64,000 nucleotides of DNA from contig JAMOUJ010000006.1 in the NCBI GenBank assembly GCA_027068075.1, positions 154,706-218,705 on the forward strand. The letters run 5' to 3'. Below are positions 7,453 to 15,444 of the stretch, piece after piece. The stretch's first letter is position 1, and each line of letters begins with the position of its first letter. The position numbers and the translations under genes were made by a program. Under the pieces are notes generated by a model. That model worked only from the letters and a program-made list of their open reading frames with translations, searched no databases and was not told where the DNA came from. The DNA comes from Candidatus Aminicenantota bacterium. Its GTDB lineage: Bacteria > Acidobacteriota > Aminicenantia > S016-38.

Positions 7453-9248
7453 GAAAACCATGGTCAATTTCAACAACTGTTAGAAATCCTGAAAGACTAA
7501 GGGGCTTTCTAAAAGTTTTAAAACAGCTTGAAGGTGAAGATTTTATAAAGGAAAATCAGATCAAATATCAAATCCTTTTGATTAAAGAGAGGCTTTATAA
7601 ACCAAATAATATTCCCCAGAAATATCAAAAATATTATGATGATCCTACTCTTGAGATTCCTTTTTCAGTAGCGAAAAATATTTTTGAATATCAAAACTAC
7701 AAAGATCCTCCTATGAGAGGCCGACAATCAGTAAATCCTTTGAATAAGTTGGGTTTTGCTATTGCAAGAGAAGGATATGGTCCGATTAAAATCACAAAGT
7801 TAGGTAATTTATTTTTGAAAGGAGATTACGATATTGGTTTTATTTTCTTCAAGAGCTTATTGAAACTTCAATTTCCCAATCCATGGAGTAAGGATTTTTC
7901 AGAGAAACAGGGATTCGACATTGTACCATTTATTGCAACACTTAGATTAATAAAGGATTTGAATAAAAAAAGTAAAATTAAAGGTTTAAGTAGAGATGAG
8001 TTCTGTTTATTCATTCCAACTTTAATAAATGCTGAATATATCGATGAACAGATAAGGAAAATTTTATTATATAGAAAAATCAGCGGTAAAGTGAATAAAA
8101 GAAAATTTATTATAAAATTTGCAGAAGAATTCTATGAAACATCCGAGATACCAGAAAAGAAAATAAATAATCTCTTTGATTACGGTGATAATACAATGAG
8201 ATATTTTAGGCTTACAAGATATTTTAGAATAGAAACAGACCCGTTAGGCTATCATTGGAGAATTGATTTGGAACCCTCAAGAATGATTGAAATAGAACAA
8301 CTACTGTCTATATATGATGGAACTGCGTTTAAATTTAAGGACATTTCTGAGTATTTAAGTTATATTTCAGATATAACTAAACCGACTTTACCATGGGAAA
8401 AAATAGAGAATCTAAAAAATATAGCCTTAAACATTCGTAAATTATTTATTGAAACATTAGAAAAAGAAAAAGTCACAATATCAGAAGCAGAAATGAAAAT
8501 TCTAAATATTGACATAAACGCCCTTGATAAGACATCTCTGGAGAAATATATCTCAAATTTGAGAGAATTAAATAAAAAATTAAAACTTTATATAAAGAAA
8601 AAGCAATTGCTTGGAAATATAGATAAGATTAAGGAAATAATAGAAATACTGGAAAATCAGAGATTATTAAGAAAAATTGAGCCAGAAACTTTTGAAAGAA
8701 TACTTGCCGAAGCTCTAAAGATAATCAACGACGAACTTTTAATAAAACCGAACTATCCTATGGATGATGAAGGGGAACCCCTAACTCATGCACCTGGAAA
8801 CAAACCTGATATAGAATGTTATTATGAAACTTTTAAAGCAATATGCGAAGTTACCCTTAATACTTCGAGTCTTCAATGGGTACAAGAAGGACAACCTGTT
8901 ATGAGACATTTAAGAGACTTTGAAAGAATTAATGGTTTTGATGAGAATATTTATTGCATATTCGTAGCTCCAAAGGTACACAGAGATACATATTCTCAAT
9001 TTTGGTTTTCAGTAAAATATGAGTATGATGGAAGACCTCAAAAGATAATCCCACTCACTGCCAAACAATTTGCACTACTTCTTAAAAAATTGTTGAGATA
9101 TATTGAAAATGGGAAAAAGTTTACACACCATGAATTGTATAAGTTATACGATTTATTGGTAAAAGAAACTACAACGATTGGTAGTTTTTCTGAATGGGCT
9201 AAAAGAATAAATAAAGTTTTGGAGTTATGGGTGGAGGAAAAAATATGA
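7449..9248 (+). CDS. Type II restriction endonuclease, AlwI family
   Basis: A 599-residue endonuclease resembling the AlwI/Nt.BstNBI group, which cuts at a fixed distance from a short asymmetric site. The N-terminus (KPWSISTTVRNPERLRGFLKVL) is characteristic of the family. The C-terminal third carries the predicted nuclease centre: Pro453-Asp454 in NKPDIECYY and Glu467 in CEVTL, spaced as in PD-(D/E)XK enzymes with a non-lysine third position. The two methyltransferases that follow, overlapping one another, fit the need to protect the two different strands of an asymmetric site. G+C is strikingly lower than the chromosome on both sides, so horizontal arrival is likely. The recognition sequence cannot be read; GGATC, the AlwI site, is only a guess. 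Confidence 0.85.
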   Translation: MRKPWSISTTVRNPERLRGFLKVLKQLEGEDFIKENQIKYQILLIKERLYKPNNIPQKYQKYYDDPTLEIPFSVAKNIFEYQNYKDPPMRGRQSVNPLNKLGFAIAREGYGPIKITKLGNLFLKGDYDIGFIFFKSLLKLQFPNPWSKDFSEKQGFDIVPFIATLRLIKDLNKKSKIKGLSRDEFCLFIPTLINAEYIDEQIRKILLYRKISGKVNKRKFIIKFAEEFYETSEIPEKKINNLFDYGDNTMRYFRLTRYFRIETDPLGYHWRIDLEPSRMIEIEQLLSIYDGTAFKFKDISEYLSYISDITKPTLPWEKIENLKNIALNIRKLFIETLEKEKVTISEAEMKILNIDINALDKTSLEKYISNLRELNKKLKLYIKKKQLLGNIDKIKEIIEILENQRLLRKIEPETFERILAEALKIINDELLIKPNYPMDDEGEPLTHAPGNKPDIECYYETFKAICEVTLNTSSLQWVQEGQPVMRHLRDFERINGFDENIYCIFVAPKVHRDTYSQFWFSVKYEYDGRPQKIIPLTAKQFALLLKKLLRYIENGKKFTHHELYKLYDLLVKETTTIGSFSEWAKRINKVLELWVEEKI

Positions 9249-10039
9249 AAATCAATCATATTTATAAAGGTGATTGCATCAAAGTAATGAAAAAGCATAT
9301 TCCAAACGAGAGTGTAGACCTAATTTACGCAGATCCTCCATATAATCTATCTGGAAAAAGTTTGAACCTTATCAATAATAAAACAGGTGGACCATTTTAC
9401 AAAATGAACGAGGATTGGGATACTTGGGATTATGACGAATATTTAAAATTTTCAGAGGACTGGATAAAAGAAGCGTGGAGAGTTTTGAAGCAAAATGGAA
9501 GTTTATATGTTTCTTGTACTCTCCATAATATTGGTGAGCTAATAGTTATAGCTAAAAAGGCTGGTTTTAAATTAAATAATATAATAACATGGTATAAAAC
9601 AAATGCTATGCCTAATATAACTAAAAGGACTTTTACCCATTCTACAGAATATGTTTGTTGGTTTGTTAAAGGGAAAAAATGGAAATTCAATTATGAGGAG
9701 TTAAAAAAAATAAACCCTCATAAAACAAAAGATGGAAAATCTAAGCAAATGAGAGATTTTTTGGATTTTGTAGAACTTCCTTTAGTGCAGGGAAAGGAAA
9801 GAATAAAAGGAAAAAATGGAAGGGCAATTCATCCAACACAAAAACCCGAAAAATTGTTAGAGATTATAATCGTTGCGTCTTCAGATACCGGCGATATAGT
9901 ATTGGATCCTTTCTTCGGAACAGGAACTACAGGAGTTGTGGCCCAAAGGTTAAAACGAAATTGGATAGGTATAGAGATAAATGAGAAATATATTAAAGTG
10001 GCAAAAAAAAGAATATATGGGGGTAAACAAAATGCCTGA
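9245..10039 (+). CDS. DNA methyltransferase, beta class (first of a pair)
   Basis: A 264-residue S-adenosylmethionine-dependent modification enzyme. The catalytic motif IV is DPPYNLSG (Asp30), placed before the SAM-binding motif LDPFFGTGTTGVVA near the C-terminus, which is the beta-class order. DPPY indicates N6-adenine specificity, with N4-cytosine not excluded. The start is the ATG overlapping the endonuclease stop (ATGA) with GGAGG at 9233-9237; an upstream alternative at 9227 would put the SD inside the gene. The segment between the two motifs (about residues 90-190) should be the target-recognition region. It is presumed to protect one strand of the cognate restriction site. Confidence 0.92.
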   Translation: MKINHIYKGDCIKVMKKHIPNESVDLIYADPPYNLSGKSLNLINNKTGGPFYKMNEDWDTWDYDEYLKFSEDWIKEAWRVLKQNGSLYVSCTLHNIGELIVIAKKAGFKLNNIITWYKTNAMPNITKRTFTHSTEYVCWFVKGKKWKFNYEELKKINPHKTKDGKSKQMRDFLDFVELPLVQGKERIKGKNGRAIHPTQKPEKLLEIIIVASSDTGDIVLDPFFGTGTTGVVAQRLKRNWIGIEINEKYIKVAKKRIYGGKQNA

Positions 10040-10817
10040 AATAAAACTTATTCTCGGAGATTGTTTAGTGGAATTAAAAAAACTTAAGGCGGAGAGTGTG
10101 GATTTGGTTTTTGCAGACCCGCCTTACAACCTTTCAGGAGAAAACCATCGTACAGTCCACGCAGGAAAACCAGTTAAACTTGATAAAGGTGATTGGGATA
10201 AGATAGAAAACATTCATGAGTTTAATTTGAAATGGATAAAGGAATGTATTAGGGTTCTAAAACCACATGGAACTATATGGATTTCTGGCACATTACATAA
10301 TCACCCCTCAATAGGAATGGCGCTTAAAGAATTGGGACTCTGGATAATAAATGATGTAGTATGGTATAAACCAAATGCCACTCCTTTACTTTCAAAAAAT
10401 AGACTTGTTCCTTCCACTGAAATCATATGGGTGGCAAGTAAAAGTAAAAAATATTATTTTAACTATGAATTAGCCAAAAAAATTAATTATGGAAAGCAAA
10501 TGAGAAATTTATGGATAATAAAAGCAAAAAAACACATAACCCCACATCCAACTGAGAAGCCAGAAGAGTTATTAGAGAGAATTATATTGATAGGAAGTAA
10601 AGAAGGAGATACAATTCTTGATCCTTTCATGGGCTCAGGGACTACTGGAGTGGTTGCTAAAAGATATAACCGCAATTTTATAGGTATTGAAATTAAGCCT
10701 GAGTATTTTCAGTGGGCAAAAGAAAGAATAGAAAAAACAGAAGTAAAAATTAGCCTATTTTCTAATTTTGAACATAAAAAACAATTAAAGATTCCTATAA
10801 GTGAGGATTTAAAATGA
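10032..10817 (+). CDS. DNA methyltransferase, beta class (second of a pair)
   Basis: A 261-residue relative of the preceding methyltransferase, with DPPYNLSG (Asp29) and LDPFMGSGTTGVVAKR in the same beta-class order. Sequence is similar in the catalytic motifs and clearly different between them, as expected if the two enzymes read different strands of one asymmetric site. ATG at 10032 is used; it overlaps the previous stop by 8 nt, and the longer frame from 9981 lies inside the neighbour. The C-terminal 25 residues extend past the usual fold end. Low G+C matches the endonuclease. Confidence 0.92.
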   Translation: MPEIKLILGDCLVELKKLKAESVDLVFADPPYNLSGENHRTVHAGKPVKLDKGDWDKIENIHEFNLKWIKECIRVLKPHGTIWISGTLHNHPSIGMALKELGLWIINDVVWYKPNATPLLSKNRLVPSTEIIWVASKSKKYYFNYELAKKINYGKQMRNLWIIKAKKHITPHPTEKPEELLERIILIGSKEGDTILDPFMGSGTTGVVAKRYNRNFIGIEIKPEYFQWAKERIEKTEVKISLFSNFEHKKQLKIPISEDLK

Positions 10818-10979
10818 CCTCGCACCATGAGATCTCCCGTTTGATATTACTCACTTCGCGGCTATTGCCTACGCCTGACAATTGTGTATATAGCTTAGAC
10901 TGTAGATTTCGCCCCAATTCATGCTTCGACCTGACTTCGGTTATCCCTTTGTTATATAGCCTGCTGACAAGTAAATAGG
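10818..10979. other. Non-coding spacer inside the AT-rich island
   Basis: These 162 bases hold no convincing reading frame. Base composition is visibly less AT-rich than the genes on both sides. I see no strong hairpin or SD before the next gene; a TATATAG stretch near 10953 could serve as a weak -10. It may be the remains of the junction where the following gene was inserted. Confidence 0.4.
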
Positions 10980-13184
10980 ATGAACGAAAATAGAAATTTC
11001 GACGAAAAAGAGTGGAGAAATAAGCTAAGAGAAGGGCATGATTTCGCTTTGCGTAGAAAAAATAAAATTAAAGATGAGATTGAGAGTCTGATAGAAGAGG
11101 TTGATCCTGTAGGATTGCTTTCCTGTGTTTCTCTGATTTCTCAATTTTCTCTAGAAGGGAGGCTAGAATTAAATCAAGATTTGAGAGACAGACCCATCCT
11201 GCATTTTTTGACTGGTCTTTGTTTGAAAAACGGAATTCATTCTAATAGACCTCCCACTAATCAAGAAATAGAGGAAATTATAGAGTTGACGAAAGAATAC
11301 TTTGACTATTACCTGCAGGACCTTATTTTTCAGACTTCAAAAAAGGAACAGGTTTCGGCAATTAGTGGTCTAATATTATCCGCGAGACTTCAAAAGATAA
11401 TTAGTCAGATAAATTCGAGTATTTACCTGTTTCAGTTAGAAGACTTCTTAACAAGTGTTTTTAGTAAGCTCGATAATTACTTTGTCAAAAAAGTTGGTTT
11501 CTCTGTAGCAGATGCATTGAATTTTGGACAGAAAATTATTGAAAGATATGTGCGGCTTTTGAATAAACGCTTTGAAGAATCCATAGATGCTATAGAAAAA
11601 ACAAAACGGGAATTAAAAGATCCGATAAAAGGTGCTCAACTTCAGGAAACTCTTAGAAAGAAGAATCTTACCGAAGAAGATTTTATGAAATTATATTTTA
11701 ACTTTTTGATGTTTTCATCAACACAAGAGATATTTATATTTACAGCAGACGAATTCTGTAAAAATGAAAAAATAAAAGAAACGGAAAAATTTGAGAGTTA
11801 TCTAAAAGCATTAAGTTGCGAGTTTGGTGAGGTAAATAAAGATTTTGATTCTCCCTTGGATGAAAATGCTATTATTACAAAGCCAATAATTAACATTGAC
11901 GGTATTAGATATTTTTCTCCTATTCCTCAAGATCTGATTTTCAACTTACCTATCATTTTTGAGAGCTTTTTAGAAGAAGAGAAACAAAAGCAGACGAAAA
12001 TCTGGCAAAGATATCAGAATCTAAGATCTCAATATACTGAAAATAAAATTTATGAGTATTTCTCACGCTTATTTCCTGAGAAGAACATATTTAAAAATTT
12101 AAAATATTGCTATCAGGGACAAGAATTTGAAGTAGATTTATTAGTACTCTATGACAATAAAATATTTATTGTCGAATCAAAAGCGGGAGCTTTTACAGAA
12201 CCGGCTAAGCGTGGTGCCATTAAGCGGCTAAAGACCGACTTAAAAAAGCTAATTGAAGATGCCTATCAGCAAGGGAGACGGGTAAGAGACTATATAAAAT
12301 CTATTAAAACCGCAGTTTTCAAAGACAAAAATGGTAAAGAAGTGTTGGATATCAAATATAAGCCCAATAAGATTGACTTTTTCTTGATTAATGTAACTCT
12401 TGAACCCTTAATGAGCTTGGCAACGGGCTTAAAACAATTGCAATCATTAGGTTTGTTTGAGAGAAATGAGTATCCTTGGTCAGTGAATCTTTTTGAATTG
12501 GATCTTATAACAAGACATATTCCTTCTCCAACCATTTTTATCCATTATTTAGAAAAACGCTTATCAGCACAGGATGAGAATATATTTCACGCTTTTGACG
12601 AGCTAAGTTTCCTTGCTTGGTACTTGGAAAGAGGAAATTTTTATGTCCCTGAAATTGATGGGGGCGAAAAGCCTGACCTCGTTCAACTGGATGGAAGCTT
12701 AGTTGCTGTATTTGATGATCACTATTTGTACGGTAAAGAGGCTCCCCAATTAAAAATTGAGCCTGATCTTGTTAAGGTGATAAAGATATTGGAAGAATTA
12801 CGGCCAATTGGATTTACGAATATAGCGAGTGCTTTGTTGGATTTTGATCATCAAGCCAGAGAATTGATCTTGAAAAATGTGAATGAACTCATTAGGAAAA
12901 CCAAAAAAGATAGGGGAAAGCATGATTTTACAGTGCTCTACAAAGAAGCGCTTAATACAGGGTTTACCTTCATGACCCAGTATGGGAGAAAGGGTTTAAA
13001 AGATAGATTAATTTCCTATTGTGCAATAAAGAAGTACCAAACAAAGACTAAAAGATGGATAGGATTGGGGAGGGACGTTTCAGATGATGAATGGTTCATA
13101 AACGAGTTTGTGTTTTTGGATTTTCCATGGAAAAGAGATAGAAAGATGGATGAGTTACTAAAAAAATATCCGATTAAAAAATAA
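10980..13184 (+). CDS. Large PD-(D/E)XK nuclease-like protein (734 aa), function unknown
   Basis: I do not recognise the full-length family. The first 350 residues are helical and charged without a clear motif. Around residues 358-430 there is a nuclease-like fold resembling the NERD and other PD-(D/E)XK domains: YEYFSRLFPEKNIF, then EVDLLVLYDNKIFIVESKAGAF, giving Asp385 and Glu398-x-Lys400 as candidate catalytic residues. The rest is alpha/beta without signature. No SD precedes the ATG. It shares the low G+C of the restriction-modification genes and sits immediately after them, so an accessory or defence role is plausible but not shown. No helicase or NTPase motif is visible in it. Confidence 0.6.
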   Translation: MNENRNFDEKEWRNKLREGHDFALRRKNKIKDEIESLIEEVDPVGLLSCVSLISQFSLEGRLELNQDLRDRPILHFLTGLCLKNGIHSNRPPTNQEIEEIIELTKEYFDYYLQDLIFQTSKKEQVSAISGLILSARLQKIISQINSSIYLFQLEDFLTSVFSKLDNYFVKKVGFSVADALNFGQKIIERYVRLLNKRFEESIDAIEKTKRELKDPIKGAQLQETLRKKNLTEEDFMKLYFNFLMFSSTQEIFIFTADEFCKNEKIKETEKFESYLKALSCEFGEVNKDFDSPLDENAIITKPIINIDGIRYFSPIPQDLIFNLPIIFESFLEEEKQKQTKIWQRYQNLRSQYTENKIYEYFSRLFPEKNIFKNLKYCYQGQEFEVDLLVLYDNKIFIVESKAGAFTEPAKRGAIKRLKTDLKKLIEDAYQQGRRVRDYIKSIKTAVFKDKNGKEVLDIKYKPNKIDFFLINVTLEPLMSLATGLKQLQSLGLFERNEYPWSVNLFELDLITRHIPSPTIFIHYLEKRLSAQDENIFHAFDELSFLAWYLERGNFYVPEIDGGEKPDLVQLDGSLVAVFDDHYLYGKEAPQLKIEPDLVKVIKILEELRPIGFTNIASALLDFDHQARELILKNVNELIRKTKKDRGKHDFTVLYKEALNTGFTFMTQYGRKGLKDRLISYCAIKKYQTKTKRWIGLGRDVSDDEWFINEFVFLDFPWKRDRKMDELLKKYPIKK

Positions 13185-13310
13185 AATAAAAATCCGCGTG
13201 ACATACCCTCATTTTGTGGGAAATTTTATATTTGATGTTAGGCATCCCAGGAAAAATTTTCCATTTTACGAACTGTAAAATTCCGGAGGGACTGCGGTTT
13301 AGGGCGGGTC
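13185..13310. other. Right edge of the AT-rich island, non-coding
   Basis: No gene seen. It contains a small hairpin, ATTTTAC (13263-13269) / GTAAAAT (13275-13281), preceded by a GGAAAAATTTTCC palindrome at 13250-13262. Composition changes here from the AT-rich island to the G+C-rich chromosome. The hairpins may end transcription from the 734-aa gene, though neither is followed by a clear U-run. Confidence 0.35.
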
Positions 13311-13463
13311 GAGGCTTTGGGGAAGCCCCACCGTTGACCAGGAAGGGGGAAGGACCTTAAAATAGGGGTATGGGCGTTTTGGTTGAGGTTCTGGACTACG
13401 ATGAAAACAGTTTCAGGGAAAAGAAGGTAGAGAGGTCCTGGAGGAGGGCTTATTTTCCTAAAC
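13311..13463 (+). pseudogene. Array unit 0: duplicated 3' flank with a CorA-like N-terminal fragment
   Basis: This segment is closely similar to 15052-15217, the region that follows the intact ATPase gene. It begins with a scrap of the ATPase 3' end, passes through the shared run CCTTAAAATAGGGGTATGGGC and contains a short frame from ATG 13370 reading MGVLVEVLDYDENSFREKKV. That opening resembles the N-terminus of CorA-type magnesium transporters, but it is soon broken by a small indel relative to the other copy and ends at the next palindrome. It is best read as debris from a tandem duplication. The CorA assignment is tentative. Confidence 0.5.
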
Positions 13464-13507
13464 AACCTTGCTAAAATTATAGCTTACGCAAAAATAGCAG
13501 GGTTAAA
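13464..13507 (+). repeat. 44-bp palindromic leader, copy 1
   Basis: First of three copies of a 44-bp element with arms AACCNTGCTA and TAGCAGGGTT and a 21-nt loop. In this copy one arm base has changed (AACCTTGCTA) and the position of the start codon reads TTA. The codons that follow in the right arm still read KNSRVK, as in the intact gene. The TAAAAT -10 is kept; the -35 region has decayed to CTTATT. Confidence 0.75.
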
Positions 13508-13620
13508 TTGGAAGGGGGAATTAGCCTGAGAAATTTCCTTAGAAAAAGCAGGGGAGGTGGTGTATCTTCCCCTCTACGCTTTGGGGTTTGCCCTGGAGAG
13601 AAACTTTTAAATAATTTCCT
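13484..13620 (+). pseudogene. Array unit 1: internally deleted ATPase gene
   Basis: The first codons match the start of the intact ATPase (KNSRVK followed by LEG). About a dozen codons later the sequence jumps to the ATPase 3' end: AAAAAGCAGGGGAGG followed by CTTCCCCTCTACGCTTTGGGG is shared with 15008-15061, but in a shifted frame. Roughly 1.2 kb of gene body is missing. With no start codon and a frameshift this unit cannot make a working protein. The following 13621-13797 is G+C-rich and shares only its last bases (CTTGTCTTTCCAAAATAAC) with the other units; no gene is recognised there. Confidence 0.65.
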
Positions 13621-13782
13621 TATCCTTTTGGGGATGGGGTGGGGTGGGAAGCGGGAGGAGAAGTGGCGGTTCTTTCCAGGGCGGTGTTTGAGGGAGGGTA
13701 GGCCGGTGCGCAGGACTTTCACGGAGGAGGAAACGGAAAAGAGGGTTCGGGGAGAATTACTGGATGCCGGGTTTGCATAAAC

Positions 13783-13841
13783 TTGTCTTTCCAAAATAAC
13801 CCTGCTAAAATTACCGTATGAGTAAAAATAGCAGGGTTAAA
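13783..13841 (+). promoter_or_regulatory. ATPase promoter and palindrome copy 2, overlapping the start codon
   Basis: TTGTCT (13783-13788) and TAAAAT (13806-13811) are 17 bp apart, and the -10 ends 6 nt before the ATG at 13818, so the mRNA should be leaderless. Laid over this is a perfect palindrome, AACCCTGCTA (13798-13807) and TAGCAGGGTT (13829-13838). The left arm enters the -10; the right arm lies in codons 4-7. An operator for autoregulation, or an mRNA structure at the start codon, are both possible. Confidence 0.65.
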
Positions 13842-15116
13842 GTTTACATACCAAGGAAATTGGAAGGGAAAATAATTCGCTATCTTCACTCTCCGGAGAT
13901 TATTGCGGTGGTAGGGGCAAGGCAGGTGGGAAAGTCCACCCTTCTGAGGCATATTTATGAGAAGATAACAAAACCCAAGATTTTCTTGGATTTTGAGGAC
14001 CCTGAGGTGCTTTCCCTCTTCAATGAGGACATAAAAGCCTTTGCGAAGGTCTATGTGGAAAACAGGGATTTTGTTTTCTTAGACGAGTTCCAGTATGCCC
14101 ATGAGGGTGGGAGAAAATTGAAATTTCTCTTTGACCATTATAAGGCGAAGATACTGATTTCCGGCTCCTCAAGCCTTGAGTTATCCTTCAGAATTTCATC
14201 TTATTTGGTAGGTAGATTGTTTACCTTTGAACTTTTTCCCCTGAGCTTTGAGGAGTTCTTGAATTTCAGGTTTCCAGAGGCACCTGGGCTTATAACTGAC
14301 TACCTCAAGGAGAAGAAGAGCCTTCCCGCTGCTCTTCATCGCAGGCTTTTAGAACTTGTTAACGAATTCATCATATATGGAGGATATCCCAGGGTGGCGG
14401 TGGCGGAGGATGAGGAGGAAAAGAAGGTAATTTTAAAGAATTTGTTTTCCACATATTTGATGAAGGATATAATGGGCTTCTTCAGAATATCCTCGGAGCA
14501 TCCCTTTCAAAAATTCATAAAGGCCCTTGCCCTTCAGGTAGGGAATTTGCTCCGCTACAGCGAGATTTCCAGCCTCACCGGTTTAAGCTTCAAGGAGGTG
14601 AAGAAATATCTTGAGATTCTTGAGGAGACCTATATTGTGAAACTTTGCAGGCCCTTCTTTTCCAATAAAAGAACAGAGTTGGCCAAGAACCCTAAGGTTT
14701 ATTTCGTGGATACGGGATTTCGTAATTATCTTCTCAGGGATTTCAGTCCTGTTTTTGAAAGGCCCGATGCGGGAGCCCTTCTGGAAAACTTCGTTGCCTC
14801 AGAGATAATGAAAGCAGGGGCTGAGTTTAAATTATGGAGGACCAAGTCAGGAGCCGAGGTGGATTTTGTTGTAGATAAGGGAAGGGAAATCTGGGCCGTA
14901 GAGGTTAAAGCCGGAACAAAGGTCAGGCCTGGTAAGGCCCTCTGGAGTTTTATAAAAAAATACAATCCCAGCAAAGCCTTTATAGTCTACTCAGGAGGGC
15001 TTTTCTATGAAAAAGCAGGGGAGGCGCAGGTCATATATCTTCCCCTCTACGCTTTGGGGTTTGCCCTGGGGGCGTGGGAAGTCCTCACTTTTGACCGCAA
15101 GGGGGGAGGGCCTTAA
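13818..15116 (+). CDS. ATP-binding protein, AAA_14 + DUF4143 domains
   Basis: A 432-residue P-loop ATPase of the widespread family whose members have an N-terminal AAA-like domain and a C-terminal DUF4143 domain with a nuclease-like fold. Walker A is GARQVGKST (33-41) and Walker B FVFLDEFQ (85-92). The SGSSSLELS sensor and LVGRLFTFELFPLSFEEF segment follow. The C-terminus has the usual KSGAEVDFVVDKG...AVEVKAG signature, similar to restriction-endonuclease-like sites (Asp in VDF, Glu-x-Lys). The cellular role of the family is unsettled; it is often multicopy and mobile-like. Here it is the only intact unit of a tandem array whose other members are deleted. Confidence 0.88.
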   Translation: MSKNSRVKVYIPRKLEGKIIRYLHSPEIIAVVGARQVGKSTLLRHIYEKITKPKIFLDFEDPEVLSLFNEDIKAFAKVYVENRDFVFLDEFQYAHEGGRKLKFLFDHYKAKILISGSSSLELSFRISSYLVGRLFTFELFPLSFEEFLNFRFPEAPGLITDYLKEKKSLPAALHRRLLELVNEFIIYGGYPRVAVAEDEEEKKVILKNLFSTYLMKDIMGFFRISSEHPFQKFIKALALQVGNLLRYSEISSLTGLSFKEVKKYLEILEETYIVKLCRPFFSNKRTELAKNPKVYFVDTGFRNYLLRDFSPVFERPDAGALLENFVASEIMKAGAEFKLWRTKSGAEVDFVVDKGREIWAVEVKAGTKVRPGKALWSFIKKYNPSKAFIVYSGGLFYEKAGEAQVIYLPLYALGFALGAWEVLTFDRKGGGP

Positions 15117-15125
15117 AATAGGGGT

Positions 15126-15251
15126 ATGGGCATTTTGATTGAGGTTCTGGACTACGATGAAAACAGTTTCAGGGAAAAGAAGGTAGAGACCCTGGAGGAA
15201 GGCTTATTTTCCAAAATAACCCTGCTAAAATTACAACTTGCACAGAAATAG
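15126..15251 (+). pseudogene. CorA-like N-terminal fragment after the ATPase gene
   Basis: A 41-codon frame, MGILIEVLDYDENSFREKK then VETLEEGL, begins 10 nt after the ATPase stop and runs into the third palindrome, where it ends at the TAG inside the right arm. The opening looks like the first strand of CorA magnesium transporters, with nothing of the rest of the protein. The same fragment, with two conservative I-to-V changes, occurs at 13370. It is either a passenger trapped by the array or a genuine small downstream peptide. Confidence 0.4.
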
Positions 15252-15261
15252 CAGGGGTAAA
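15218..15261 (+). repeat. 44-bp palindromic leader, copy 3
   Basis: Third copy of the 44-bp element, with AACCCTGCTA (15218-15227) and TAGCAGGGGT (15249-15258), one arm base changed. The -10 TAAAAT is kept at 15226-15231, and the start codon position carries TTG. The -35 position reads CTTATT, as in copy 1. Confidence 0.75.
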
Positions 15262-15444
15262 TTGGGGAAAGTTAGCCAGAGGAGGGTTTTTCTCGGAAAA
15301 GCAGGGAGGTCGTATGTTTTCCCTTATGGGTTTTGGAAGGTGTCCAGAGAAGAACCTTTAACTCGTTTTTACCCTTCGGCGGGTGGGGGGCCTTCAGGAG
15401 GTGGCTTTTCCGGATTTTTCGCCGGAAGTCGGATAGGGCGTTAA
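15238..15444 (+). pseudogene. Array unit 3: internally deleted ATPase gene
   Basis: From TTG at 15238 the frame reads M/L-HRNSRGKLGK, matching KNSRVK of the intact ATPase, then about ten codons later FLGKAG followed by a diverged match to the ATPase C-terminal segment (AAAGCAGGGAGG, CGTATGTTTTCCC, TTATGGGTTTTGG against 15012-15064). The central kilobase, including both Walker motifs, is absent. The frame stays open for 68 codons but the product would lack every functional residue of the family. The decayed tail runs into the stop codon of ruvB on the other strand. Confidence 0.6.

Noticed and set aside
7185..13250. Prophage or integrative element
   Set aside because: No integrase, capsid, replication or conjugation gene and no flanking direct repeat was found; only restriction-modification and one unknown gene are present.
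13508..13780. 90-codon plus-strand frame in the ATPase array
   Set aside because: It is the frame-shifted remains of the deleted unit 1; its middle part translates the ATPase 3' end in the wrong frame.
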